Source: Collybiopsis luxurians FD-317 M1 (taxonomy: Eukaryota; Basidiomycota; Agaricomycetes; Agaricales; Omphalotaceae). From it: 64,000 nt of DNA. The notes beneath the pieces were generated by a model. That model was not told the DNA's origin and did not search any database. It saw only the letters and a program-made list of their open reading frames with translations. Positions within the stretch are counted from its first letter, which is position 1; each line of letters opens with the position of its first letter. Positions 38,862-51,481 of this stretch are shown here, one piece after another. Position numbers and translations under genes: made by a program. The DNA is taken from positions 250,707 through 314,706 of the forward strand of contig KN834775.1 in assembly GCA_000827265.1 (NCBI GenBank). The letters run 5' to 3'.

Positions 38862-41645
38862 ATTTTCAAGTACGGCATTCAAGTTGGTGAGTTTATTCTT
38901 AGTTTTTCTCCGAGGCTTGATCGACTGACGGATTGCTGACCTCCGTTTCCTTCGTGTCGTAGTTACGTTACTCTCGATGCAAGTATTTCGTATCGTACTT
39001 TGTAACCGCATATAGATTCAAATGAATGATTGAAGTTGCCACTTACCTTACCAACCGGAAGTAAGAAGTACAACCGCAACACACGTGAAACCAAACCTTA
39101 GTTGGCAATTAAGCGCTGATCATTTTTTGCCTCTGCTGCGCCTCGAGAACGAGTATGGTATAGATCAATCGTCGATCACTTGGTTATTTATTCGACTTTT
39201 AAACGATCAATTTGCGATCAATTCATCGATTGACCGAAACATATCGGCCCAGCCTACGCGTGCACTGCAGTGGTCTTCTGACAGAATAAGTATTTATTAG
39301 GCAGGCTGCGATGCTGGAAGCACGCCAACCTGTTACACTCATGTCTGAACTATTTTGTAAAAGAAATCCTGCGAGATCGTCGTAAACGATCTCTAACTTC
39401 TTCTAATCATTGCATCTCCGTCGGCAGGACCATTCTCGCAAAGAAGTCAACCTTGCGATGGTGCGAGTGGTTTGTCGAGATTCAGCCAGGCTTGATCAAC
39501 ATTGGTCATCTGAATGTTCAAGTACTAAACTTTTCAACGGACTTCTCTGCAATGCTGCTCCCCGGACTGCGTGTTTTCAGTCAACCTAGCGATCGAGAGG
39601 CGCTATTTCGAGGTCTTACGACCAAAAAGATTTCGCTGTTGTTCGGAAGTTCCACGGTCTCTCGCAGCTCATACTCATCTCAACGGATACTTCGAAGTAC
39701 GCCACCAAGATGGTCGAGAATTTCTCCTCCCAAGATAGACGCATCTATGATAGTTGAATATACGTGGCTCGAATATCTATATTCAGCCACATACTTAGCT
39801 CGATCGCGAAGTTCCGACCTGATCACGTCTGCGTCTCGGGTTCAATAAGTTGAATAACAGAAGAAGACAGAAGAAGTTGACGACGTTTCGTAACAACCGC
39901 AAAGTTCCTTGCAGCACAGAAGTGCTCAGGTGGTATACCTCGAGGATAGATACTAGTACCAGTTTAGGCTCAGTTCCCACTAATTGCAAAATCGCACTCC
40001 ACCTCTCCAGTCTGGAACTGCTTAAACGAGTTTGGATCAGGAAACGTCTGGAGTGCGATCGAGCACTACCGGTGGCTACGGCTCATGAAGATGCTTCCCA
40101 TGGCCAGGTATCCCGCGATTGGAGAATTTTTCCTCATCTGCTCTCGAATCAGATGGATCTCAGCCTCTGGGAATTCATCGCATTTACTAAGTTCTCTTCG
40201 TATTTTTTGCCTAGTGGATATGAAATCAACAAAGGTGGCAAAAACTTTTTTCCAGCTCCCCTGTACCGCCACAGCTTGGTCCCTCTCCGGCTTCGACTAT
40301 ATGCATATCCAATCAGACCTTCCCGAGAGTATGTTGTGCTCCTACGGCTAAAAACTGCACCCTATCTCTGTCCAGTAGGAAAGCAAAGTGTCTCTCACAT
40401 TGGCAGCCGCGAGGCAGCTCATATCTCCTTTAGTTCTATCATATGACGGGCCCTGCAACGAGAGAGCTCCGGATTTCAATTCGAAAGCTTTCAAGTTGAT
40501 CGTATTCCAGCGTCCAGCTGCTGCATTAGGAACAGAGGTTCCGTTTCTTGCCCTCTTCACCGCGACGGGGGTGCAAGATTATCTTGCGGATGTAAGTACT
40601 TGCTTTTAAGTAATAGAAGTCGGCCCCGTGGCGTAATTCCAGGGTGCCAAACCTTCGTTCTATGCCCCTCTGGTAGCTCCGTACGCAGGACCCCATTACC
40701 TTGCCAGCTCCCGCAAGAACTCCAATGAATCTAGCTTGATTTGATTCGATTTCCCAGTCTCTTTCCCCACAAGCGTCATGGAGCATGTCTCTACGTATTG
40801 AGTTCTTTCGATCCGATTGACCTTGTACCACCCTATGGCATGAGGATGGCTCATTGTCAGCCGGTTACAAAGTATGGGACTCAGACCAAGGTTAGAGCAG
40901 GCCGGTTTGCACGAGGAGATAGAATTGGCTATAAAAACAGAATACGTACAAATCTGATAGATTGGCCCGTCCTGACGGGTCGTTCAACTTTGGCTCGACT
41001 GATGGAACTTCAGTTAAGCGCCAAGTCGGATTGGCGCTTAGCGCTCTCTTATCCTTCTCCTCCGATGTCAGGAGACGACTGGAGCGGGAAGATCTTGGAA
41101 AGACACATTCAGCTCTTATCCCAAAAGGTTGAAGTTGAATATTTCGTTCTCAATGCTCGGGACATGTGGAGATAAAGAAGTGTCCAGGTACCGATAGAAC
41201 CGAACCAACATAAGGTATGATGGCAAGAACTTCCTGACATGCCAAAATGGATCGACTCCAAGTGTGTTTTGCGGGCGAGACGGAACGGAATAACCCGATC
41301 ACGTGTAGACAGAATGGACTTTGAGAAAAACAAGCTGGCCATCACCTCGTGTTGTTCGAATGGCTTGCGTCCTTCTCCCTTTCCCCCATAAAGCTGCGTG
41401 AGGAGCAGCTGTGGAGACCTCGAGGGTCCTGAACAGGGTAGGTCACCTAAGTCGCTGGCAATTTCGATGTAAGTCACCATTCTGCTTTCCATAGTACTTC
41501 TAATCACTCGCAGCAAGTTTGCAGCCCCTCCCTCCATCTCGTTCTAACCGTTTGCACGAGCTTTACGTCCCCTCCGTTGTTCAAGCCGCATATATATCTT
41601 TCTTTTGTATCATATCATTTTCTTTTGCTCTCCGGCAAGCTAGAT
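38862..41645. other. Gene-poor intergenic region
   Basis: Open frames are present on both strands, but none shows conserved motifs, codon-like bias or joinable exons. Small inverted repeats occur: TCGCACTCCA (39993) with TGGAGTGCGA (40050), and a perfect hairpin at 41015-41040. The right part must hold the promoter of the DUF6699-like gene. Confidence 0.5.
41015..41040. repeat. Perfect 10-bp-stem hairpin
   Basis: TAAGCGCCAA, a six-base loop GTCGGA, then TTGGCGCTTA. There is no T-run after it and no gene end nearby, so there is no evidence for a terminator. Role unknown. Confidence 0.5.
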
Positions 41646-43176
41646 ATGGGTGGTTATTACAGCAGTTCAGAGGCTGATGGAATGCACGCCCCTCGCAAGC
41701 CTATCCTCAAGAGTGTAGATCTTCCGCACAATAGTCCATTCAACTCGCCTACGTTCCCGAATGGACATTACACTGCGAGATCTCGGGCCTCTTGGATGCC
41801 TCACATCTTTCGAACACAAACACCAGCCCCTCCAGCGAGTCAGCGTAGGGATTCGTCTTTCCACGAAATTCCTACAACGGCATCACGACATGTTAATGCG
41901 CACAATACAACCAGGACCCGAAAATTATCTGGGTCTAGTAACGTATCTGACCGTAAGCATTTTACACTTCCTTCTTGTAGGTTAGCTTCATTAATGAATT
42001 AATTACGCCTAGACTCTCACACAATACCTTTGAAAGGCATTTTGAAGAAGCCTGGCTCTCTCTCTCGATCTTCAACTCCAGTTCCTCCGGTGAAGGGTAT
42101 GTTCTCCGTCATATAGCGACTGCCGCTGTTCTAAGGCCTCGCAGATCATGCACCCCCGGTAAAGCCCGATTTATTGACGACCTCCAAATCTTCCTATTCG
42201 GAAGAGTTAAGTTCTAGTAAGAACGTTGACCGTAAAAATGATATTGGATACTAATTTGTCTATAGGTCGCCACTATCACCATCGCAAGGCTTCGAGCTCG
42301 AGCTCGTCGTCTAAAATTGATGGATACTCGAGCGGTAAGCAACTCTATAGGTGGGTATGCCTGCGTTGAATTTTGACTTTTTAAGACTCGCATACGCTCT
42401 GGAAGCGAAAACTCTCGCCGGATGAGGAGGGTAAGTCGAAATTTTGGGTCCTGGTTTACGAGTGGTCCCATTCGTCTTATTAATATAGCGTCAAAGCTGT
42501 CGGCATATGGTGATGCATGCGGAAAGCCTGTGGCAGGCTCTCGTAAACTTGCTCCCTCCGCTGGCAAGTTTTTCCTACATGTTTTATCCGATTGTATCTG
42601 ACATCGGATGTAGTTCCTATGAAAGCTGAGGCTATAGCTTTGAGCTGGCCTCTGACGGAAACAAGCAGGAATTCGCGCAAACAGCGAATAAACATCTGCT
42701 TCGACGTCGCATTCGATCCACGAAAGAGTAGAGGAGTGACTGTGCCAATTGCCCCTAATATCGCGCATAGAGTGGATATGTCTGATGAAACCATCAGACT
42801 ACCTGCGTCGACGCATTGCACGCTCACAGAGATGCGTCTCACCCTGGACCAAGATGAATTCAAATGCTGGCCCATCAAGGTGAAGCGCAGAGAGGGTATC
42901 CGGTGTTTAGATGTTTTCGAAGCAGTATATAAAACACTACAACACCGCTTGACGGACGAAGACTTCCGTACTTTCGGTGAGGCTCGTATCCAGCGTTGTT
43001 ACAGCTTTTGCCTACAACGTTGCGTCGATTCACCAGGGCTGTCGGAATATAATAAACAAACTGGGATGCGACGCGTCGATCTCTTAAGGGGCAGACGCTT
43101 TTTCCGTGGTCTTGTGCAGTCCGGAGACGACTGGGTATTACACCTGGATGATTACTCTGGATCTTCACGACATTAA
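41646..43176 (+). CDS. DUF6699-like protein
   Basis: Seven exons (41646-41952, 42013-42096, 42145-42216, 42266-42334, 42386-42430, 42489-42593, 42638-43176) give 406 residues. The N-terminal half is a disordered, Ser/Pro/His-rich region with two ILK-K/S-type short motifs (KPILKSVD, KGILKKPG) and no predicted fold. The C-terminal ~180 residues match, as I recall it, the agaricomycete DUF6699 domain: FDVAFDPRKSRG, a CWPIKV strand, CLDVFEAVYKTLQHRLT, the helix with ARIQRCYSFC, and RRVDLLRGRRFFRGL ending in WVLHLDDY. Function is not known. It stands alone between gene-poor DNA and the duplicated zinc-finger tract. Confidence 0.8.
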
Positions 43177-44270
43177 CGACTGCATTATTTTCCTGTACAA
43201 GTATAATTCACTATGGTCAGTCTTTCGCTGCTTCCAATCAAAAGTCAACCTGACCGATTCACAGTTTACATTTTATTGGACACGTTCATTACTCACTGTC
43301 CTTCGGAACTTTCTGTATACAGGGCCTTGTCGGAGGATTCCATAATTTTCTTCGGTTTTTCAACTTGTGTCTCACTTTGCGTACCCATTTCTATCCTCAT
43401 GCTCGCTATCCATTTCTTTTCACTCTGGTCGTTCATATATCGATTTGCATACACCTTCATCTCATCCTCATACCCCATCCATTTTCATTGGTCATCTAGC
43501 TGTCGTCTCGCTATCTAGCATTAGTCAACTTTGAAATCATTCTTTCGCACGCCCACTCCCCGCTCATAGTTTGTATCCCTTACATACTTACCGTACCAAC
43601 TGCGTTGCGTATTACTTCTGTACTTTTGGAGCGTAAAGCGTGTAAGTGTATCAAACACAGATTTTAACCTCGGTACAGCTACACCGAAGTTTTCACTGGT
43701 GTCTGACTTTTTAGATTTCGTTCATCATACCATATACGAATGGTAATTGCTTCGGAGGGAAAACGGAAGATTCACTCTGAAATGCAATTGCATCAAAGCA
43801 ATGCCAATCTGGGTACTTACTGGTATTCTACTGTAATTCATAATGAGAGTTACCAGTGGCGCTCTGGCGCTCGCCGGCGCTACTCGGTTATTAATTTAAA
43901 GCCCTTTGACAGTAGCGGGCTCTGCCGGTCGCTGGTGTTACTCGGTTATTAGTTTAAAGCCCTCTTACACATTTACAGCTACTTCTCTTACAGCTGTCTC
44001 CCTTACAGCGAAATGACCTCTTTACAGCAATTGTCCGGTATATAAACCAGGACAAGTCCCAGCGTGAATTTGAAACAGATGCATATATTCTTCCTTCCTC
44101 CCTTCTGCTCTGTCCCATTGCATCAGACTGTAGCGTCAATCCTGCATTTCTCCTTTGGATAATTTCGCTTGCAAATTGTTTTCCCGCTAATTCTTCCCTT
44201 CCCCTTCATTGCGTCGAGATGGTCTAAACAAGATTTTATTATTTTTATTATTATTATTTTTTTTTGCTTT
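43177..44270. other. Intergenic region with local tandem duplication
   Basis: No gene is supported; a 101-codon hydrophobic frame at 43213-43518 has no recognisable features. A diverged direct repeat sharing ACTCGGTTATTARTTTAAAG occurs at about 43879 and 43940, spaced ~61 bp. From about 43780 the sequence resembles 49350 and 53450, the left edges of the duplicated modules. A T/A-rich microsatellite is at 44235-44270. Confidence 0.5.
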
Positions 44271-44479
44271 TGAGCAGGTTTCATAGAATTTCGCGAGAAC
44301 CTTTGGTGCTATCAATCCTATAATTTTCTACGGGTACTGTCACCGAGAAATTTCACCAGTCCTCTTTCCCCTGACCCCAACCTTGCTGTTCTTTGGGAGA
44401 AAGCCCATGATGATCCGTCGATTATTGAACTTCGGAACAGCTACGCTATTTCTTCTCAACCACCCAAAGCATTGATCCC

Positions 44480-44869
44480 TAGTATGACATAATCGTGCAA
44501 TATCCGGTCACTGAATTGGAAGGCTCCGAAACTTGGTTTTGGGAATACCTTATTTACCTCCCCTTATCGGTTTTATCCCAGTATTCCACGAGGCGCAACA
44601 TCGCTCGCCCAAAAGAGTGTACCAATCCTTCTACCCAGGCTGCTCCAAACAGCAGTAGGCTAAGCAGTGTCGTGATAGTGAGTCCATCACTGTTTCTTTT
44701 CATTCTGCCAAGTGGACGTTGATCGTCCGTCTTTACATCAGACCACTTCGACAAAATCCAACTTGGTTTTCGCCACTTTTGCGACCTTTACGACAGGCCA
44801 TTCACGAGCAGAGGATCTGTCAAGAAGCACAAGGATTAGTGTCGCTGCCCTATGACCAGGTCTGGGTAA
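44480..44869 (+). pseudogene. Zinc-finger gene, decayed copy Z1
   Basis: Clearly homologous to Z2-Z4. It retains TELEGSETWFWEY and, in the second exon, a recognisable DHFDKIQLGFRHFCDLYDRPF with a stop inside the final KKHKD block. The first cysteine pair is lost to frameshifts and the N-terminus contains stops. It is the oldest copy of the series. Confidence 0.75.
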
Positions 44870-45029
44870 CGAATCGACCATTCGCGTTTTTTGTGCGCCT
44901 TGAGCGAAAACTTGTTATCTGGTAGAGCTTTCCGAATTTTCCGTTCGAATCGTATTAACCATTTTAAACAGCTTCTTTCCCCTTTCCACTACCTTAATAA
45001 ACAGCGACATCCATGCTTATAATGGCTAG

Positions 45030-45930
45030 GCTGCGAATTTCTGTCGGATGACGCAAAAGATATGCAATTTTCAAGTTCACAGTCTCTGCCAGATCTCCTC
45101 TGGATTACTTATCTCTATGAGCTGTGTGCATACTCACTTAGGTATGTATGCGATCTGTTCCGTTAACGTCCATACTAAATCATCTAAAATTCATGCACCT
45201 TACAGCAGAAGCTATTCATACCTGTCAGTGGTTGACTTGACAGTATTACCTCACTCATCCCGCAGTTGGTGGGCCTCAACATACCGGCAAGGCATTTTTC
45301 GACTCGTATAGTCTCAGGATGCCCTATGTTGTTCGGATAAGGGCCTTCGAGGACCGCCTGTTGATCTTTCCAAAGGCTTATCCTCGCACGACCCACATTC
45401 GCGACTTCGAGAACTTGCGATTATAGCTTAGTCGCTGGATGGAATATACTCTCAAAAGGTCCTCTGCGTTGTTGGCATTACCGGCGAAAAATTCCTAGAA
45501 AGAATCAGGACGCGATTTACTTCTTCCGCCACCTCTCGATCCCCCAATATCAACATTTGTCGCCAAATTTCTCGATAACATTATTGCATACCCTTCTTGC
45601 ATACACATCAACCTTATGCTACAGCAAAGGCTCATTGCCTTATTGAGGATTTTCCGGCTCATATCACATTCGATGGGTTGCCACACCTTGAACATGAACT
45701 CCATGCTGTGGGCGGAAAGTTTTCTGACGCAAGATGCGTATATAATCCCATAGTGGTCCCATCGTTCACCGCTCGATTTGCCCGTCGCATTCATACTACA
45801 GCGCCAGTCACTGTCCTTCTCGGGATCGCCCCGCTTGGAAAATGTCTTCCCTTTGGTAATGCATTCCCCTTATCCTTCGCCACGTGAAGATGGTCTCAAA
45901 CAAGAAAAAGTTTGCTTTTGAGTAGGTTTC
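45030..45930. repeat. Duplicated upstream segment P1
   Basis: Precedes zinc-finger copy Z2. Shared landmarks with P2 (about 49990-50930) and P3 (about 54120-54975) include the CTACAGC / GTTGACTTGACAGTATTA region, a CTTGGTGGGCCT-like block and the CAGCCTTTGCCAG-like block. Numerous small indels, no coding capacity recognised. It probably contains the promoter of the zinc-finger gene. Confidence 0.6.
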
Positions 45931-46066
45931 ATAGAATCACATTGGTTGAAGGGTACTCCCGGTACCTTCAACGTTATTATCTTCTGTGGGTACTGTTACC
46001 GGACAATCTTTGTCGGTTATTGAATCTCAGAACAGCTTCCCAAATCCTCTTCTCCCACCCTTAAGC

Positions 46067-46468
46067 ATGAATTCCTGGTGTTGCATAGTCGAGAATTATA
46101 CTGGCCCTGACTTGGAAGGTCTCGAATCTTGGTTTTGGGGAATGCCTAATTTACCTCCTCTTGTCGGTTTTCTGCCAGTTCCCCCTAAGGCGGAAAGCCC
46201 TTCGTCGCAAGGCGTCTATGAATGCTTCTATCCCAGCTGCGACAAGAAGTACCAGTCAAAGCAGTATCGCGATAGTGAAACCATTGCTGTTTTTTTTATT
46301 TTGTTTTGTGGTCGTTAATCATCTGTCCTTACTTCAGATCACTTCGACAAAGTTCACCTCGGTGTTCGCTACTTTTGTAACTGTTGTAACGGGTCTTTCA
46401 TGAACAAAGGATCCATCAAAAAGCACAAGGATCTGGGGCGCTGCCCTGGGATTGACTTTGGACAGTGA
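46067..46468 (+). CDS. Small zinc-finger protein, copy Z2
   Basis: Two exons (46067-46274, 46338-46468) give 112 residues. The N-terminal half has a conserved YTGPDLEGLESWFWG and a FLPVPPKAE linker. A C2H2 finger follows (C-x4-C in CFYPSC, then HFDKVH), and a second C2-H-C type finger (FCNCC...KKHKDLGRC). It is probably a nucleic-acid-binding nuclear protein, but the target is unknown. The intron lies within the first finger at the same position in all copies. An upstream exon corresponding to that of Z4 would carry a stop here, so the ATG at 46067 is used. Confidence 0.6.
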
Positions 46469-47990
46469 TTCCACAGCCTGCTTCTTTTCGCTTCTCCTTT
46501 CCATCGACGCAAGTAAAACCCGTTTTCTGGTGGAGCTTTTGCGTTCGTTCCTGAACCGATTTGAACAGCTTTCCCTTTACGCCTTATCAAATAGCGATGC
46601 TCATGCTTCAAGCTTGCGATGGATAGCTGAAGCTGGCTGTTATTCTCACCCGTTGGTTATGGATACTTCCGGTAGCGACAGGTTATTCTCAATATGGTTT
46701 TTGGTTATTTCGCTCTTAGGACACCCGCGTGGCTTTAAGGTTTTGCTATATCTGTTATCCTCTCTGATTTTGTGATATCGTCGTGCTTTTATGCCGCTTC
46801 ATTCTTGTCCCTTCTCTTGTCGCCTTCTTCCATCCTTACACCGCCCCAGGTCCTCTCCGCTGAGAGAATTGAACATCTCATTCAAGCTACCAATGGAGAG
46901 CAATGCTGACTTGCAAGGCAGCATTGACTCGTGATCTGGACTGGCTTTGTCACGGGGATGCATGGAACCTCCCTCGGAAACTCGGAATCGCGTCCATTAT
47001 CCCGCCACTTCACGATGACAACATTACTATGCGGAGACCGTTCCTTTTTATAATTCGTTCCTCGCCTGCGGAAGTTGGACGGCTATCCCCACAAGTATGG
47101 GATTTATCAATGTGTCGGGCCAGCGCAGACATTGAGATCCTACAACACATCCTTCTTCAATGCCCCTCCATTTCTTCCCTTCGTAGCGACTTTCAACTGT
47201 GGGATTAGATCTCCCCTTGGCGTTCCACAATTCTTTCTCAGACAGCGCAACTTTCCGTCTTCTGAAACTGTCAATCTTTCCCTAGAATTTAATCATTTGC
47301 AGAGTTAATAAACGACGTACATCTCGCGCGGTGTCGGAGACTGGTTCGGAGGCTGGACTTGATTCAGATTCGAAGGACTCAGATATTTCGGAGGTTTGAT
47401 TTGATTGCTTAGCGGTATGGCCTTGTGAACGCTCATCCTGACATTGTACAACTTTCTCTCTTCTGTTTGTCTCTCTCTCCTGCTATCCTTCTGTACATTT
47501 TATATTTATCTGCTGCTGATTTATTTATTCTGCCAGACTGTTTTTCAACCGGAGCTCCCACTCACTCTACATTTCCTATCCTCTTTTTTCTATGAAACTT
47601 CAAGTTGTATACTATACTATATTGTCTACTCCGCTGTGGCCGCCAGGTCTCCCTTCCCTGGATTGAGCTGCCTTGGTCATGTACCAGGACCGGCTGTTCC
47701 TTCGCGGGACCTACCTACGTGGACCTGTGTATTATCTATCTATCTCCAGCTGTACATGTATCACGACTTCCAAAGTTCCGTATTTTTATGCTTCTTACGC
47801 ATGTGTCATGATTAATTTGATGATATTTCGACGAAGACAGATGAGCTTACGAGAGATGAATAGACTTCAAGAACACAGTTAACAGTACATGGATGTGGAT
47901 TGGAGCGGTCTGCGACAGTTTTACAGTGTACATATTATAGAGGCAGTGATGAAAAGGCCTGAGTTGACATTGACCTCTTAAAATGTCGTT
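46469..47990. other. Duplicated non-coding tract after Z2
   Basis: The start matches sequence after Z1 and Z3; 47430-47820 is pyrimidine-rich on the plus strand like 51580-51960 and 55735-56575. The part at about 46790-47420 has no counterpart in the other modules, so it is an insertion or was lost elsewhere. No gene is supported. Confidence 0.45.
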
Positions 47991-48038
47991 GAAAATATAT
48001 TTCAATACTGTACTTGGCTGTGAGAGCATCCTGTACGG

Positions 48039-48797
48039 CTCATACATTGCGAACAGGTTTATTCTTCTGTTCCTCTAGTTCTCTCTCAATAACTTTCTAC
48101 TGCTGTTTCTGTTTAACACGAGGTTCAACAAGTTTTTAGAAGCCCAAAAACCCAAGACTAACAGATCAAACTTACCGCTCTCAGCGCCTCAAGTGTACTT
48201 GAAAGCGAATCAAGTGAACAGCTCGCTTATTCGGAGGAAGAAATGATCAAGGAACAATTCAGTTGATTGGGGAAGTGTTTGCCGTACGTGCTTTGGCTAA
48301 TAATTTCTCCCTCTCTTGTTCTACTGGTCAAAAACCCCTAAGGAACAGTATCAGCTATTACAGGAGCAGCTGGAATAGATGGGGATTCTGGGGGCGCAAT
48401 TTCCGATGGGGCCTGGCCATTGACGTTTTCGTTTCCGCCCCCATTTGCGACACTGGCAGGAGGAGGTGGTAGATACTCAGGGTACGGCCGTTCCCTCGGA
48501 AAACCCCGGCTCCAATGAACATGATGGTGGGGAATCAGGATGTGAAAGAGAGTAAGGCGAAGGAGTCCGGGTGCGTCAGAGCCGGTACCTGGGACAGTTA
48601 ACAACCTTGGTTCGGACAAAACCTGGCTCAAGTCCTCATTATTTGGTTGATACTGCTGGACGCGAGGATGAGAGCGGGTTTTAGTACATGGCCTTCTCGT
48701 TCAGCTTTGATTCTTTACGCAATATAGACACGGTCGCCGATGCAGCACCTGTCGAGAACTACACTCGACGATATGGTCTGCAATGAAAGTGAATTCC
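48039..48797 (-). pseudogene. Decayed copy of the membrane/coiled-coil gene (intact at 56912-57813)
   Basis: On the minus strand the order and content of the intact gene can be followed: the C-terminal coiled-coil exon (about 48039-48140), the middle exon near 48195-48230 and the proline-rich region (HWSRGFPRERPYPEYLPPPP). Indels and stops interrupt every exon. At about 48797 the copy breaks off inside the N-terminal exon and joins directly to a fragment of fumarase exon 10. Confidence 0.75.
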
Positions 48798-49010
48798 GCA
48801 GGATGCTCTACAGAACGTTCTTAATAATGACTGGCTTCAAAACATTCCACTGTACAAATTCCCCTCAGCCATTTATTCATCGGAGGTAAAGATAAGCGCA
48901 TCGTGAGAGTTCCGGCGTGCAGAATTACCGTTGACTTTGCACTTCCCAGTAACGATCTGCAGTGACCTGCAAGTCACTAAATGGATGTCATTTAACACGA
49001 GATTGTTGAC
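48798..49010 (-). pseudogene. Fumarase exon fragments (exon 10 and exon 2)
   Basis: 48798-48850 is the reverse complement of fumarase exon 10 (KPVIIKNVL is readable). 48930-49010 matches fumarase exon 2 and its flank (ADRYWG is recognisable, with stops). The exons between them are missing. The sequence on to about 49140 continues to match the fumarase upstream region at 60060-60210. Confidence 0.7.
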
Positions 49011-49985
49011 TCTGCATTAATCCGTCATTTAGATTTCCTCAAATGTTGAATGGACAGACAAAGACGCGTTGTAGAAATGGGCAAGGGCAAGAATCATCAG
49101 TGATCACTGGACATCAGGTGAGTTTCACGCAACTTTCACGTGCAAGTGTACCGTAGCGTAGAGTGTGTGACTGGTCAAACACAGATTTTGCCCTCATTAC
49201 AGCTTTGGGAAGTAGAAGCCGCTTAACAAAATGTTCACCGGTCCTCAGTCCGTGGCGTTTAATTCTCACGATGTCTAGAATTCGTTCATCCAACGTCCAT
49301 CGTATCATACTATGAATGGCGATTCCTTCGGAGGGGCCACCGAAGAATTCATTCTGAGCTGCAATTGCATCAAAGCGATACTAGGCTGGGCCCATGCTTA
49401 CGATTGTTAGATATAATTCGTTTTGACCGATTATCTATGTTGTTGCCCGAGCCTCACCCCGACTCAAAGCACTCAATCTCTATGCAGTACTTTCGCATGA
49501 GACGTCGGTACAGTAGCGGATGCCTCTGGCTGCTGGAGTGCAGGAACTCTTTTTTGGGGGGGAGGACGGTTTCAGCCCACATTTCATGAAGCTAACAGTT
49601 TTTCGAGACAGAAAACAAGACAGAAACCACAGCAGCGAATCGAGATTTCTCAATTCTTGTAAGCATTCGACTACCCGAGCTGCTATGTAGGTTCATTAAA
49701 CAGCTATCCTTCATTGATTTTACAGGTTACACCTTCAACACCGCCGCAACTGCGAGCTCTTTGAATGATTTTTTTTGATAAATTAACCACAGGATTGCAG
49801 GAACGTTGGCGGTGTAGGCGTTTCGAGCTCTTTTGTAGAGCGTCTTTGCGTAGTACTTAAACGAGGCGGCCATCTTATGGGTCTTCTGTTAGGATGTCCG
49901 GTTGCTCTCTGTTGATAGGTTTTCGCAAATATCGCAGTAAGTCCACTCGTTTTCTTTTTTTACCATGTTTGAAATCATCATCTAG
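49011..49985. other. Duplicated flank region, no gene
   Basis: The left part matches 60060-60210 (fumarase upstream). From about 49350 onward it matches 53450-54100 (TCGTTTTGACCGA, GCGTGAGACGTCG-like blocks, and CGACTACCCGAGCTGC). Short open frames are not conserved between the copies. Confidence 0.5.
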
Positions 49986-49989
49986 GATC

Positions 49990-50930
49990 GCGATTTATGA
50001 GCCGTCGCATTGTTAACGAAAGCGAAAAAAAAATATCCAGCTCGGAAACTTAGATGATCTTTCGGGCTCTTCCATCGGTCCCAATATCTATTGGATGACA
50101 TATCCTTTGCAGGGTCTCCATCGAATTGCTTATCACTATGAGCCTGAATTCTCGGTGCATACTGATGAGTATACCCATGGGATTTATTTCGTTCACGTAC
50201 ATACCAAGTCGTTCAACATTCATGCACCCTACAGCCCAGGCCAGTCGGTCCTATCAGCGGTTGAGTTGACGGTATTATCCGACTCACATCGCACTTGGTG
50301 GGCCTGAACATGGCGTCAAGACATTCTCCCGCTCGCAATTATAGCCTAGTCGATGGTTGCGAGCATACCCTCAAAATATATATACCCTCTATGTGGTTGG
50401 CATTACTGGCGAAGACTTTCCAAAAAGAATCAATGTGTGACCCTCTTCTTCCGCGATCCTCAATCTGGCAATCCCAAAGTTTGTCGTTGAATCTTCCGGT
50501 TATAGATTAAACACCCATCTCATACCCTTTTTGCATATACAGTAACGCTACGCAATTCACGCACCCTACAGCAAAGGCTAGTCACCCCCTGTCGGAGGTT
50601 ACCCGCGAGATTTTCCGGCTCATGTCACATCTGGTACTTTCCCTCAAAATATACCCTATGCTGTTAGCACCTCCCGGCGAGGATTTTGACTTATACAAAA
50701 GGCATAACGCACTGTGATTCAAGTCCCTCCCGCCTTAACGCTCTCCTTCTGGCGTCCAATAGTTTGCCACTCAAATTTCCGCTTGTGATCGAACTGCAGC
50801 GTAAAATCTGTCCTCCTTTGGATCGCCTAGAATGTCTTCTTCCCTCGCTTGGGAAATGCCTTTCCTTAGGTAATGCTCGCCCTTGCCCTTTACCACGTCA
50901 GATGAACTTACGCAAGAAAATGCTCGCCTT
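49990..50930. repeat. Duplicated upstream segment P2
   Basis: Second copy of the segment that precedes each zinc-finger gene; ATTCATGCACCCTACAGC and a GGTTGAGTTGACGGTATTA block align with P1. Non-coding. Confidence 0.6.
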
Positions 50931-51099
50931 TGAGCAGGTTCCCTAGAATTGCATTGGTTAACGAGTACCTCCGGTACTGTCAGCGCTACTATCTTTTGTG
51001 AGTGGCTACTTCGGAAAATTTTCGTCGATTATCGAGCCTCGGAGCAGCTACTTAAATTCTTCTCAACGGCCCTCAAGCTTTGATCTATGGTATCGTTAC

Positions 51100-51481
51100 A
51101 TGGCCGAGAATTATCCTGGCAACGAATTGGAAGGCTTCGAATCTTGGTTTTGGGGCGTGCCTCAATTGCCTCCCCTTGTTCGTTTCCAGCCAGTACCTCC
51201 CGAGGCGGAATATCCCTCGCCCCAGAGGGTGTTCCAATGCTTCTATCCCGGCTGCAACGAGCGGTACCGAACTAAGCAATACCGCGATAGTGAGCCCATT
51301 ACTGTTTCTTTCCATTTTGCGCACTGGTCGTTAATTATCTGTTTCTACATAAGATCACTTCGACAAAATCCACCTTGGGTTTCGCTATTTGTGCGATCTC
51401 TGTCATGCTTCATTCATGAACAAAGGATCCGTCAAGAAACACAAGGATTGGGGTCGCTGCCCTATGACAAAGTCTGGGTAG
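51100..51481 (+). CDS. Small zinc-finger protein, copy Z3 (altered start)
   Basis: Exons 51100-51289 and 51354-51481 give 105 residues from the first in-frame ATG. The C2H2 finger (CFYPGC...HFDKIH) and the C2-H-C finger (LCDLC...KKHKDWGRC) are intact, as are ESWFWG and PVPPEAE. At the position of the start codon of Z2 and Z4, this copy reads TTT (about 51079), so translation would begin seven codons later. It may be functional with a shorter N-terminus or be on its way to decay. Confidence 0.5.

Noticed and set aside
39850..40446. 198-codon open frame
   Set aside because: Non-conserved, mixed composition and no splice-compatible continuation; consistent with chance in GC-balanced intergenic DNA.
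41109..41537. 142-codon minus-strand open frame next to the DUF6699-like gene
   Set aside because: No family resemblance, and it overlaps the likely promoter of the real gene.
43213..43518. Hydrophobic 101-codon frame after the DUF6699-like gene
   Set aside because: T-rich sequence produces hydrophobic residues by chance; no signal, no homologous family recognised.
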